Origin: Hibiscus mutabilis
Taxonomy: Eukaryota; Streptophyta; Magnoliopsida; Malvales; Malvaceae
Direction of reading: 5' to 3'
DNA: 64,000 nt
Assembly: GCA_019671005.1 (NCBI GenBank)
Contig: CM033745.1
Span: forward strand, 2,589,146 to 2,653,145
The notes under the pieces are model-generated. The model saw only the letters and a program-made list of their open reading frames with translations, searched no databases and was not told the DNA's origin. This document shows positions 24,746-36,152 of the stretch, one piece after another. Position 1 is the stretch's first letter; each line of letters opens with the position of its first letter. The position numbers and the translations under genes are program-made.

Positions 24746-27700
24746 AAAACTAGACAAGTCTTGTCTTCAAATTGTCTCCCTCTTTGTTGGATCTTTTTTG
24801 GGTTATACTTTATAGGTACTTAGTTTCGGTTCGGTTGATTGCTACTGTCGGTAGTGAATTCTACAGTCATAATAGGGTGGGATTGGGAAAAAGAACACTA
24901 ATAAATTAAAGTTGAGTATAGCATGGACGTGAGAAGATTGGATCGGATAGATCATGTCAGCTGCAAGAATTCAACCTAAAGTTTTATTATCCAAGGTTGA
25001 GAAAAACCCCTAATTGCGCTGAGAGGAACCTCGGATCCTATTCATCTCATCGCTGATGTATCATCTTCTTCATTAGTCACCACCATCTGAAGCTGCTGTG
25101 TTGAAAGAGATAGGCTTATAGCTCCTTTTGCTGCAACTTTTTATCCCAGTAAGTTTCGCCTATTTTGTATGTATATATTGCATGACATTTCTAGGGTGTT
25201 TCTGTCCTAAGTAAAAGATGACGATGAGGATTGAGGAACTAATTATTTTCCCACTTTTATTTTATGTTTGATTTGTTTTACATTTTATTGTTTCGGGGGG
25301 GGGGGGGGGTTTGGTACAATCGTCAATCAATGGTATAGAAAGAGTAGGAGATTTGTACCTGCAATTCGAGCTCTTTTTATCATGGTTAGTCTGTTTTGGA
25401 ATTTCTTATACATACATGAACTTTTATTGGTTTGAAAACAAGAAAATTTTCATGACATCTTTAAAAGTATGTATGCATATTTGTGGTATGAATGTCATCA
25501 TTTTTTTATAAGTTGGGGACATTAAAATTAGTGTAAGACCTGAAGGATTCATCAAGGCAAACTAGGAAGGGATATGAATATATTTGTAGTTTAGGGATTG
25601 GATTTTAGGAGGGTGGCGTTAGTGCATGTGCTGCTTTAGGTGTACAGTCGATTGAAAGAGTAAAGACTGAAAGAGATTAGAGAGGTACAGACATGAAGGA
25701 ACAGTTGAGTTATGGCAGGGAGTAGTAGATGAGAGAGCAACCGAGCAAACGAGATTTAGGTCCACCGTTGGATTTTAGCTACTTGGATGCAATATCCCAT
25801 CGAAAACAACAATTCCCCCTTACTACTTTCTATCTCTCTCTGCAAAATTTGTTTTAAGAAGAGAAAAGGAAAGATCACAGAGAATATGGGGACCTATATA
25901 TGGCTCTGGAATTCTGTTTACAATCTAAATGTTAGCTTTGCTTTACCTTTAATTATACCATGATCCATCCATTTCATTGCATTAGTTGATTGTTGACCAT
26001 TATTTTCTGGGAAGAAGTTGTCTAGGGTTTGATGAGAGATTTAAATTGTAGTTGCGGTCACGATGTTTTATCCCGGTTGCGTACATATATTCAGTTATAA
26101 CAGTGGTAGACAACGGCCAAAGGACAGCAAAGGCTGTGAGGTGGGCGGGTTGGAAGAAACTGGCCTTAGTTGCTTTATATAACTTGAGATTTGAGAATAA
26201 GTAGTGTAAAATGCGTCCCATTTCAGTGTGGTACAATCCATTTCTGTCTAATAAACTAATACTGATTTGTATTAGTGTATATCGGTATATACATATCATA
26301 CAAATACCAGAAACGGTTATGTTTCTGTAAAAACAAAACATTTCTAGAAAGTGATGGAGGAGATTCGAACCTTGACTGGCCAACATGTTCTTCACTTAGC
26401 TACTGCATGTTTGCATGTGAGGTCATCTGCAACAACACAGTTGTAAAATTTACTAGTAGTTTATAAATATTGCATGTGCAGCACTAATTGCATGATAACT
26501 TTTGGATATCAATATTATCGCGTGCCTTTTTTTAAAAAAAAAGAGAGAAAGAGAGAGTTAAATCTTAAATTTAATCCTTGATGCACTGTCCAAATTAAAT
26601 TAGGAGGGATGGTGTCAGGTGTGATGAAATTAAATTTAAAGCCTAAGAAACCCAGAATGAATATTTTTGATGTATTGCATTATAGTTGGCCGAGTAGACT
26701 GGTCTCTAGGGAAAGAATATATAAAGCAGTGCTGCGGCTGCCACCGTGCCCACTTTGTCCCATTACTTTCATTCATATCATAACTTGCAGTTTGAAGAGT
26801 GCCTGGGGGGGGGGGGACCAATTTCATACTCTTATTGTCAGCTTAATTTAATCAATTTATTTCAGTTTTAGATTTTAGTTGCATGTTTCAGAATCTATAC
26901 GGTCTGACAAAACCATGCATGGTGTATTGTAGTTAAAAAGAAAAAGCAGCTGAGTGTTTGTGGTTGAGCTCATCTCTGCATTAATTTCATGTTACCTTTG
27001 CTCGAGTTGCAACTTGCAACCAAAAGCGCATCCCATCTATAGAGTGTGTTATACCTATAATGTAATACATCAAAATGATTCTAGTAGAAAAAAATATGAT
27101 GTTCAACTTGAGAGTTTCATATTCGAATAGTATTGCCTACAAGGTAGCATCGTCGTTGGATAGATTAATAATCATATTGTATGCTCCATCATTATTTTTT
27201 TGTACCATAGGTTATATAGTTTTTCTAATTTATTATTTCACCCTTTAAATTTTGTATGTATATATCTACCAATTTATATATGTATACAAATGTTATAACA
27301 CTTTATATATTGTAGAAACTTGTTGTTTGGTCTAATCTAATATGATAGATGATTAAATACAAAATATCACGTTTTGTTGGATGGATCTCTCTTTATTTCC
27401 AACATTTTTGGGTTATATTTTTAGTTGAATATGGGCTTTTCGTAAAATATAGTAATTCATCTGTAGGCCTAGCATTAGGCCCAATCTTGAATCAAACATA
27501 TCTGTGGAAAGTTGAGAGAGACAGTGACAGTGCATTTCAATTAGTTCTCTGGTATTTCGTATCGGGGGTCCAATCTGCAGTCTTTTTCTTTCTCCCTCTA
27601 ATGAAATATATATCCAGCCTTAAGAATTTTCACCTTTTTGACCATTGAACTTTTTCAAAAGCTTAGCCTTAAACCAAAATCATCTTCTCAATTGCCCAAC

Positions 27701-28807
27701 AGTTTGCAACAAATTTCCCTTTGTACACAAACTTCTCCACCAGCATCTGATATAATTAGACCAAGTATCTCACTCAATCACGCTAATTCTAATCGACAAC
27801 CAGAGCTCCAAAATTTTATCGTTAAACAACCAAAACCAGTCTTAATCAAACCCACCAACTACATTACCATGTAGCAATAATTTAAGTTTAACTTGTCAAA
27901 TACTGTATTGCAAGGCTGACTAAATCATTCTTTTGGAACCCATAGGGAAGACGACAAGTAGACCAATCCCACGAAAAACATGAGCAGTTGGGGAATATAT
28001 TTTGGTAATCTCAATACACATCTCTATCCAAACTTTGACAGATTGTATATAATCACTCGGTCAAGAATGCGTGTGATTTTGGGGTCGTATAACCCTTCTT
28101 TTCCAAGCAACTACCCTACTATTTCAGAGGAGATTTATGCTCTTTCTTGTTCATTTTCAGCCAACCTTTTCCTTCAAAACATTGACAAGAATTATGGACT
28201 TTGTTTGTGTTACTCTTACACAATCACATATGAACGCGTATTTGAACTTAAATTTTATTTTCTTAGAAAAAAAGAGTAAATTCTGTCATATGAATTTTAA
28301 GGAAATTGACCACTGAATGGTTGAAGTCCTATCTAAATTTACTTGCAACTTATGACCATTAATTTCCAAGAAAAATGGTTTAATTATTAAAAAAAACTAA
28401 TTGGGGCACTTTTTCTAGGACCAAAGTTCATTGTTCATTCATTATGCAAAATGTCTAGGAAGGGGAGGGGACATGTCCAAGAGCCTTAAATCCCTGCCTC
28501 ATGTTTGGGGTTTTGGGGTGTAAAGAAATTACTCATTGATTTCATTTTTCTGGGGGGGGGGGCATGGGACCAGCCTCTCTCTTCTCTTTAGTGCCTTTTT
28601 TGCCAAGTTATTCCTCTTGATTCTTCATGTAAGGGAAAAAAAGAAGAAGCATAATCTCTTACTAATAAAAACATGATTAAAGGATGAAATTACTCAAATA
28701 TATTATGTGGTCGAATTTGGTTTTAATAGTACTGGATCATGTAAAAACTTTCTAATAGTATTGGATCATGCAAAAATGGTATAAAATTAAAGGCATAAAG
28801 TAAAAAA

Positions 28808-29185
28808 TGTCTTAAACGTTTGATTGAATAGTCATTTTAGCCTTTATTTTTTTGGAACAATTCAACCCTCAACATTTCGTTTTGAGTCAAAATGACCCCT
28901 CTACGAATGAAAACAATCAGTCAACTGACGGTAAATGGCTTGAAATAACGTGACAAACCTATATGGCAGTGCACGTTGACATGGCAGTATCATATAGACA
29001 AATGTGTTGACTTGAAAAAAGTTACATTAGTCAAAAAATAATTTTATAAAATTATATAAAATATAAAAATAAATTTTTTATATTGACTTATCATTCTGTC
29101 AAGTCATTTCAAACTGTTTACCGTTAGTTTTCTAACAATTTTCATTCGCAGAGAAGACATTTTGACCCAAAATTTTTCTTTTTCA
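28808..29185. mobile_element. Foldback MITE, copy B
   Basis: This copy is collinear with 15885-16319: TTAAACGTTTGATTGAATAG at the left, CGTTTTGAGTCAAAATGACC, GTGACAAACCTATATGGCAG and the inverted right arm ending near CATTTTGACCCAAAA. The arms pair imperfectly over about 130 bp. It carries no coding sequence. Confidence 0.65.
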
Positions 29186-29219
29186 AATCCATTTAAATGA
29201 TGGAACATAAGTATGTAGA

Positions 29220-29415
29220 GTTTACATAAGCATTTTGATTTTAGGAGATTATGTTGGGGTTTATGGGTTTAAGTTGTATGTAAAATTTAGGGTTTATAGT
29301 TAGAATTTAGAGTTTAAAGTTTAGGATTTAGGGTTAAGAGTTTAAATTTTAAATTTTTTAATTTAAATATGAAGGGTTGTGTAAAAAAAAATTACACATA
29401 TCAAAATATTTTCGA
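29220..29415. repeat. Telomere-like TTTAGGG-variant tract
   Basis: Degenerate GGGTTTA/TTTAGGG units fill 29250-29345, and the tract ends in GGGTTGTGTAAAAAAAAATT, the same end motif as the tract at 38110-38290. It lies directly beyond the right arm of foldback copy B. Confidence 0.5.
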
Positions 29416-31590
29416 TAATCTTCCAATAATTACATTTAATCTATATATTCTCGTAAAATATAATACATTACATTGTGGATACAATCCAAAATCCAACTGT
29501 GGGCTATCTCTTCGGTCATCAGTAAAGAGAGCGAATTCACAAGGAAAAGCAAAGGCTAAGGGTAGTCCACAAGGACCAATTGTCCGGCTGAACAACAAAA
29601 CCGACGAGTGAGCAAATGATGAAGGAATGGGGCCTTTTGAGTCCCCCACATTGAAATGAAAGTGGTGTAATCCACTACTCCAGTGCATGCTTCCAATGTA
29701 TTCAAAGTAAATTAAGCTGGGACCCCAAAGCAGCAGCAGCAGCACTCAACATCATTGAAATGTGGATGTGGTGTTAAAGCTAGACACTGGATTGTTCTTC
29801 CATGCATAATGCATTCGTCACCATCCCCCTTTTCTCTCTCCCTCTTTTTCCCTGCCAAGTGCCAATGCCGTGAACATAGTTTTGTCATGGAATGAACAGC
29901 AAAGTTAGCAGCCCTAATGGCTGCCATTGTGCCCACTGTGAATTATGGAAAGTTTCTTAGAAGCCGACTTCAAATGTCTACTATGAAAATCAATACCATA
30001 TGATAATGACACACAATGAATGCATGGAGATAATATGGGAGAATTTGGGTGTTATGTGTGTGCAAATGGTGGAGTTTTAAATACGAAAAATGCTACTGTG
30101 TAGTTATAAATGTTAGAATTTAATGATTTAGTGTTATAGGGATGAGATACGGAGAAGCAACATTATAAAAGAGAAAAGGAGAACAAGAAACGAAATAAAA
30201 GATATAACCAGTTTCACACGTACACCATTTACTCAAGTGCTCGTTATGAAAAGAGAATAAAGGGTCGTCATAGTCAAAACCAGATAATTATTCAACTACC
30301 AAACTCCCATGTAAAGTCTAATCATGTCTTGCTCCAGCCTGTTCCATTTGTTTTAAGAAATTAATTAAACTTATTATTATTTTCAAAATTTATATTTTTT
30401 CATGTTATCTAAATTGAGGATGTAAAATCAGTTTCTAATATAGAAAAAGAAAAGAACTTGATGGTGGTGTGGTGTACGGCAGCGACTAAACTATAAAGGG
30501 TATGACAAAGAGTTCATCACTAAATTAAAAATACATTATACATTACAATATTCTCTGAAGAGAGATATAATGTCAGATCAAAGATTTGGTTTACTTGGAA
30601 ACCACAAACCCAGTTCCACACCTCCCACCCATCCATTCCTTCATCTAATCATCATTTTCCATCTTATTATTCCACTGCCTTCTTGATTGAATAAACTAGT
30701 CTATATAGTATATGTATTGGCCGGGGAAGGTCAAATGGTGAAGATGCCAAAAAAACCCACTTTAAACTAAAGTGCTTCATTTTCATTGAACAAAAAGAGA
30801 AAGAAAGAAAGAAAGTGCTTCATATTCTCTGCTTACTTCCACACTCTAAATACCTGTGTGTCCACCAAATCCAAAATATATGACTGTTGTTGATGATGAT
30901 GAGATCAAATTGACATTTTCAACCCCCACCCATAACATAATATTATTGTTTTTCAAGTTATGAAAACCAAATCATGCAGGTGATGTAACAAAGTGGAGAG
31001 CACTTTGAATTGTTAAAGGAGTGATGGATGTTGTTGGTCTCATCCACATGCACTTGGACGAACACGAAACCATCTAGTTTTAAGTTTAACCACTTTCACA
31101 AAACACATCAGCCTCCACCATATCCATGTCTTCTTCCTAATGCAAACCCTACTTAACTACAAACAATATTATGTCACTTGTTTTTTCAGTTTCTGAATGC
31201 CGAAGTTAAACAAAGAAACAATCAAACACCCTGATCAAACACGAACTTGAAACTATGTACTCCCCATTATTATAATATCAAAAAATATTCAAAGAACATC
31301 AACAAAACCCAACTCGGATGATGTCTCCTTCCCCAAGAATACTAGTAAAAGCTTAGAGTAAAAACACAACCCAGGAAAAAAGAAAAAGAAAACAAATGAC
31401 TATTAGCCGTACTCTTCTTTCATTAACGGGAATCAAAACCCACATTACAAGATTCTCCCTGAATTCATGTCCTCAAGTTGAACCAACCCAACCACAGCAG
31501 CTGGACAGACAATAGGCGTTTAGTATAGAGAAGGCGAAAAATGAATCTCCATCTTAGAGTTATTGAGCTGTCTACCTTTGGACGTTTACA

Positions 31591-32550
31591 CTATGGAGGA
31601 GCGCCATAACCTGGAAAATCAGGCCATTGATTTGGATTCAAAGAAGAAGCCGTTGTGTTGCTGGTGTTTGTGTTCCCCGGGCTGCTTGTGCTGCTGCTGC
31701 TGTTGTTGATACTCCACAAAGCCGCTTCAGGGACTGTAGGGTCACGGTTGTTGATGAAACTTTGATGCCAATTCTTCTGAGAAGAGTTGCCTGCAGCAAG
31801 CCTGCTAGACTGAATCAATCTTTCTTGATCAGATGGGCACATGTTTACAGTCTTTTGATCTCTATCCCCCATAAGAAAGAATTGGGTTTGCTGAATTGCC
31901 TGATGCTGTTGTGACCCAAAAGAAGCGACATCATATCCCTGCAAAAGACCCAAATTTGAAGAACCACCCAAGTCACCACCAATACTTAGAGCCTGATTGA
32001 GAGGTTGGTTAAAAGGTTGCGGTTGCGGTTGGTTCATCGACTGAATTGCGGCCAAAGACAAGAATCCAGCACCAGGGTAATACGATCCCACTGAAGAAAT
32101 AGCAGACGATGAAGCCAAACCACTAGATTCCTTGGTTTTCAAAGCAGCACTTGCGCTGATCATAGGATTAGAAGAGATCATACTTTGCGGTGATGCCAAG
32201 TTGTGTTGCTGAGGTATCTGTGGATGAGACCTTGAGTTTTCACCGGAAGCAGAAACCTTTGTTCGCTTTCCTTTCCTGCAACCACCTCCCACGGGCACGT
32301 TCCTTGGGGTTCCACCTTGAGTCCAGTACCTTCTACAAGTCTTGCAGAAATAACGAGGCTGCGACAGACTGTAATTGTTGTAGTAACAAAACTTTGTATT
32401 AAGAGACTCACAACGAGGACACTTTTGAGGTGGGTTCTGCTGCTGCTGCTGCTGATTCTCGCCCGTCAACGCCTTCAATCTCTGATCTTGCTGTTGGTTC
32501 TGCTTCATGCCTTGTTCACTCCCTCTTCCTCCTCTATCTTGCTGCATCAC
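31591..32550 (-). CDS. Dof zinc-finger transcription factor
   Basis: This is a single uninterrupted exon encoding 319 residues. The Dof finger lies at about residues 44-95, with Cys44, Cys47, Cys69 and Cys72 followed by RRYWTQGGTPRNVPVGGGCRK. The Thr-Pro in this segment replaces the near-universal Thr-Leu. Glutamine runs precede the finger, and the C-terminal half is Gln/Ser/Asn-rich, ending SLNPNQWPDFPGYGAPP. The expected role is nuclear DNA binding at AAAG sites. It faces the other Dof gene 7 kb away but differs from it outside the finger, so the two are not a recent tandem duplicate. An LTR retrotransposon begins 340 bp upstream of the start codon and separates the proximal from the distal promoter. 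Confidence 0.93.
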   Translation of the reverse strand: MMQQDRGGRGSEQGMKQNQQQDQRLKALTGENQQQQQQNPPQKCPRCESLNTKFCYYNNYSLSQPRYFCKTCRRYWTQGGTPRNVPVGGGCRKGKRTKVSASGENSRSHPQIPQQHNLASPQSMISSNPMISASAALKTKESSGLASSSAISSVGSYYPGAGFLSLAAIQSMNQPQPQPFNQPLNQALSIGGDLGGSSNLGLLQGYDVASFGSQQHQAIQQTQFFLMGDRDQKTVNMCPSDQERLIQSSRLAAGNSSQKNWHQSFINNRDPTVPEAALWSINNSSSSTSSPGNTNTSNTTASSLNPNQWPDFPGYGAPP

Positions 32551-32890
32551 TAAATCTATACGCTCTTCTTTCCGATACTGATTTATAAAACCCTTTTTTC
32601 AGTTAATCTGATATAGAATCAAGATTCTGGTTTTAGTTTACTCGGATTTTTTCTGCTGTTGGGTTTGGTGCATGCAGGTCTCGAGATGAGGCTTTAGAGA
32701 GATGGAGCGTTTCAGATATAGAACTGTATGCAACTCTACTATACGTGTCCGTCTCTGGCTCTTGAGAATCTCCACTGTACAAACAAAACCACGACGATCG
32801 TTACCTTGTCGACATGCCTCTCTCTCCTACCCACCAACCCGCCTCTACAAAACCATGCTCTTCCTCAAGTCTCAAATATTACTTTTTCAC

Positions 32891-33188
32891 CGTAAGGAGT
32901 CAAATTGAAGAAGTGAAATTATGTTGTTTCACTGGAGTCATTAGTGTTTAAATTTCAGTTATTTATTGCTTAATTGAAACGGTGAGTTTTAGGGTGTTGG
33001 GAATGTCTTGCAAACTATATCGTTTTTGTTATTATTGGGTTATATAGCTGTAAACCTGGTGAAAATCCTTATCGAATGAATTGAGGTGTTTTTGGCTCTC
33101 TTGTTGACAGAGAGAAAATTCTTAGTCTCCCTTTGCTTTTTTACTTCTTTCCCCCAAATTATTCTTGTTCTTAGTTCGTATTGTTACA
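32891..33188 (+). repeat. 5' LTR of the gene-capturing element
   Basis: The repeat is 298 bp, matches 36096-36394 with few differences and ends in TTGTTACA. Its first base is C where the 3' copy has T, so the canonical TG start has mutated. The intact copy begins TGTAA and ends TTACA, a 5-bp terminal inverted repeat. Confidence 0.9.
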
Positions 33189-33354
33189 AAGGTATTAGAG
33201 ACAGGTTTATCCTCGGATTCTTGTAGAAATTTCAGAATCAAGCAGCAGCAACATCCATGACGTATCAAGCTCAGAGGACATGGGTTCCAGCCATGGTTGA
33301 TAATCACCAATCGTCTTGGTCTGAATTCTGTGAGAAATTTAAACTTTTGGTAGA

Positions 33355-33595
33355 AAAATTGACGAGTCAAATTCTCTTGGTAACTGTTAGTCGTTTGTTG
33401 TATCCGATTACTATAGACATTCTGTATCAGGTGTTCTCACCACATGGGTTAGTGGAGAAGATTGTTCCGCTTCAGCATTCAGTTCACTTTCAAGCATTGA
33501 TTCATTATCAAGAATGTCACGAGGCTATCTTCTCCAGAAATTCTCTTTAGCAGCGTTATCTCTACGATGGTTGTTGTGATATCAGATTATGCTGA
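33355..33595 (+). pseudogene. Captured fragment of a PTB-type RNA-binding protein
   Basis: The frame 33257-33595 reads SQILLVTVSRLLYPITIDIL, then YQVFSPHGLVEKIV and FQALIHYQECHEA, and after an in-frame TAG (33548-33550) continues with YLYDGCCDI before a TGA at 33593. This matches one RNA-recognition motif of plant polypyrimidine-tract-binding proteins (RILLVT...YPITVDVL, QVFSPHGFVEKIV, NIYDGCCQLDI), recalled rather than searched. No intron interrupts the roughly 80 codons, consistent with capture from mRNA. The upstream 30 codons (MTYQAQRTWVPAMV...) are not recognised. The fragment is broken by stops and is not expected to be functional. Confidence 0.75.
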
Positions 33596-33961
33596 ACGAA
33601 AATTAGAATCGCAGGTGACAGTCCCTAACGAAGACCAGGTGTTTGACAGATTGTCTATGTCAACGGAAGAGGAGCGGATGATTTTGATGACTAGGTTGTA
33701 GTTCCCTTGGAAGATGACTTAAGTAAGGGTTCGAGTGAAACCCAACAGCTTGATGAAATGTTGCTGCCAATGGTTGAAGCTTCAAACGCCAACTTTGGGG
33801 ACATCATTGTGCAATTACAGGACAATATGGATGACCAAACTCAAGGAGTAGTGGCATCGATGAAAGAAAAAGCTTTGGTCAATACGCTAGTCGGATGTGA
33901 ATACCAGTTTTTAGTGGTTTAATTTGTCAACCCAATTAAAGGTAATTTTGACCCGAACCAT

Positions 33962-34534
33962 TTGTTTAGGGAATATAAGAATCCAGTTACTAGTACTTGG
34001 ATAGACAAATTTCAAGTCAAGGTATCCGATGAAATGTTTGAACAAATAGATGCAAAATTTCAAGTTAAATTTGAAGGGGATTTATCTGTAGCAAAAACCA
34101 CTATTGAACTTGTTGAGGGTGATGACCCATACGGTTTTAGACTATTGCTCATGGCAAAAGTGGATTACTTTCGAATTTGTCACAAAGTGGATTACTTACG
34201 AAGATCTAAAGTTTTGGAGCAAGATGAGCAATACCATTTTTTTGGTGTAAAACTTACTGAAGCAAAATGTCATGAATTAAGGTACAAGAAGGAAATATAT
34301 GAACTAGTGAAGAAGTGGACAGAAGGGAATGATAATATTGGTGAGTACAAAATGCCAAAAGCCTATGAACAGGAAAAGGTTGTTGAGCAGGAAAAAATAA
34401 TTGAGGTGGTTCTTCAGCGTTATAGAGATCTTACCATTGGGGATAAAATAAATCAAGGGAAGATGCTTGGGCAAATGTTTGTGACCAAACAAATTGGCTC
34501 CCAAGACAAAGTTGAAGAAAGTTTACCTGGGTGA
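33962..34534 (+). pseudogene. Chimeric frame: unknown + DEAH helicase + succinyl-CoA ligase
   Basis: This 190-codon open frame crosses two gene fragments. Residues about 82-160 (about 34205-34446) contain KLTEA...ELRYKKEIYELVKKWTEG, YKMPKAYEQ and VVLQRYRDL, matching the linker before the helicase core of PRP2/DHX16-type (Arabidopsis ESP3-like) DEAH splicing helicases. At about 34450 it passes without a stop into GKMLGQMFVTKQIGSQDKV, the ATP-grasp region of succinyl-CoA ligase beta, then stops at 34532-34534 after a frameshift. The first 80 residues (FREYKNPVTSTWIDKFQVKV...) were not identified. No ATG-driven expression is shown, and the family matches rest on recalled motifs. Confidence 0.65.
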
Positions 34535-35270
34535 GAAGTTGTGTCTTGTGAAAGAGATGTACTTTACTATCACTCTAGATCGTAACACTACTAGTTCGCC
34601 TACAATTGTTTATAGCAAGGGAGAAACCAACATTGAAGACCATACAAAGAAATACCTTGACATGATTTTTAAAGTACCTATTGATGTTTTCAAAAGAATT
34701 ACTGATGAAGATGCTGTTGAGGTTGCGGATGGTTTGACTCCAAATGTTGTTGATAGAACTGATTCTATCGAACAAGCAAAAAAAATTATATAAGCTTTTC
34801 TATGAAGCTGATTGCACATTGTTGGAAATCAACTTCCTCCCTGAGAGTTCTAGCAACCAATTAGTAGATGCTGATGCAAAATTAAACTTTAATGATAATT
34901 TTGCATTTCGTCATAAATATATATTTTCTCTATGTGATCCATCATAAGAGGATCCTCGAGAAGTGGCAGCTGCCAAGGCTGATCTGAATTACACTTGTTT
35001 GTATGGAGAAATTAATTGCATGGTGAATGGAGCAAGGTTGGCAATGGTAACAATGCATATAATCAAGTGGGGAACTTGCTAAATTTTTGAAGATGGGAAT
35101 GTTTATGAAGGGCTGGTTTAGGTGTTTAAGATTTTGACTCGGATGAGAAAGTGAAAGTAAGTTTGGTGAACAAATTTTGGTATAATGAAATGTGATGTGA
35201 TTGCATGTGGGATCATCAATGCTGCCAAAAATGTTGCCTTTAAAGTTCATGTAGTGGTTTGTCATGGGAA
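34450..35270 (+). pseudogene. Captured fragment of succinyl-CoA ligase beta subunit
   Basis: Similarity runs for about 270 codons in changing frames: KMLGQMFVTKQIGSQ (34459 on), then LGEKLCLVKEMYFTITLDRN, DMIFKVPIDVFKRITDEDA, DCTLLEINFLPESSSNQLV, AKLNFNDNFAFRH, and EDPREVAAAKADLNYTCL after a stop at 34945-34947. These correspond in order to the ATP-grasp and ligase domains of the mitochondrial ADP-forming succinyl-CoA ligase beta subunit, a TCA-cycle enzyme. At least two frameshifts (near 34515 and 34790) and several stops are present. No intron-like insertions are visible, so the source was probably spliced mRNA. Confidence 0.8.
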
Positions 35271-35352
35271 AACAGGTGCAACTGCTCTCTCTGTCCTTTT
35301 GAGTATCTCATTTACTTCATATTGGTGAAGACACCTCTCGATCCCAAATGCA

Positions 35353-36152
35353 TTGTTGTCCTTGTTGAATCATTTGTTGGTTAACAGTGCGTGGACTTAT
35401 GATATGGTTAAGGCTTTTGCAACAGCAACAAAAAGCGTAATGGCTCAACATTCTGATATTGTGCAAGAAATCAGATTGAATATGAACTTCATCACCGCCC
35501 ATTTCTTGCAAAGTGGTTTGTATTTACTGAGGAGATATTACAGAGTAGATTCAGTTAGTCTGGGAAGATTATAGCTGTGTCACTACAACCAGAAGTGGTT
35601 ATCTTTGTTTGATAGTGTTTCATATCTTTTGGGAAATACACCGAGTTGGCTTCTGTCGCAGTCAATTTTTTGTCCTTTGTATAAGCACAAACTTAGGATT
35701 ATGGATACTGATTCACGTCTGTTACTGCGATTTACGAATTGGTTACCGAGAGTGATTTTTACTGCCCGTGGGTCACATTATGAAATACCAGAAGTTAAAG
35801 AGATGATAAATGTTGTTGCTGCTTATGTTTTTCTGCATGTTACACTCAATACCTCAGAAATGAGCATGATTGTATGGGTCTATAGAACTGAATTTATTTT
35901 AGTGCCGGAAAAGCTTGACATATTTTTCCCTTTCGATCCAGCTTTGCGAAAAAGAGCTTTGGGCAATGTTTGGTCCAACCATTTAAAGAAAAGCAAGGAT
36001 GATCGAATGTTACTCAAGGATGGTTGTTTCAAAGGCTTGGCTTATTGTTTTACCTTGATCCTTGAGGTCAAGGATTTGTTCGAAGGGAGGAGTATTGTAA
36101 GGAGTCAAATTGAAGAAGTGAAATTATGTTGTTTCACTAAAGTCATTAGTGT
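35353..36152 (+). other. Unidentified frames at the 3' end of the element interior
   Basis: Two adjacent open frames, 35353-35574 and 35605-36156, lie downstream of the succinyl-CoA ligase fragment. The second (183 codons) includes KLDIFFPFDPALRKR, which recalls the FFPFDP motif of the Pol I factor RRN3, but flanking residues do not convincingly agree. The rest is not recognised. It could be a further captured host fragment or a residue of the element's own coding region. The frame ends inside the 3' LTR. Confidence 0.3.

Larger units (their letters stand above)
24746..31590. other. Intergenic region between the convergent Dof genes
   Basis: No gene is supported in this 6.8 kb. It contains G homopolymers (about 25296-25309, 26806-26817 and 28553-28562), the second foldback MITE (28808-29185) and a telomere-like tract (about 29220-29415). 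A TATA-like ATATATAAA at 26718 follows a GC-richer patch near 26690-26760 that could be a small promoter, but no product can be assigned. Open frames at 26000-26395 (minus) and 27638-28279 (plus) have no recognisable domain. The 3' end at about 31400-31590 is the presumed 3' UTR of the minus-strand Dof gene. Confidence 0.5.

Noticed and set aside
26000..26395. 131-codon open frame on the minus strand in the Dof intergenic region
   Set aside because: It shows no domain or family resemblance, an odd composition and no supporting context; it is probably chance.
26340..26400. GGAGATTCGAACCTT as part of a tRNA gene
   Set aside because: It resembles a T-arm on the opposite strand, but no acceptor stem, D-arm or anticodon arm could be matched around it.
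25296..28562. Runs of 10-14 G as functional quadruplex or regulatory sites
   Set aside because: Isolated homopolymers in intergenic DNA; run lengths are prone to assembly error and nothing else supports a role.
35930..35980. RRN3-derived fragment in the gene-capturing element
   Set aside because: Only the FFPFDP motif agrees; the flanking residues do not, so the assignment is kept as unknown.
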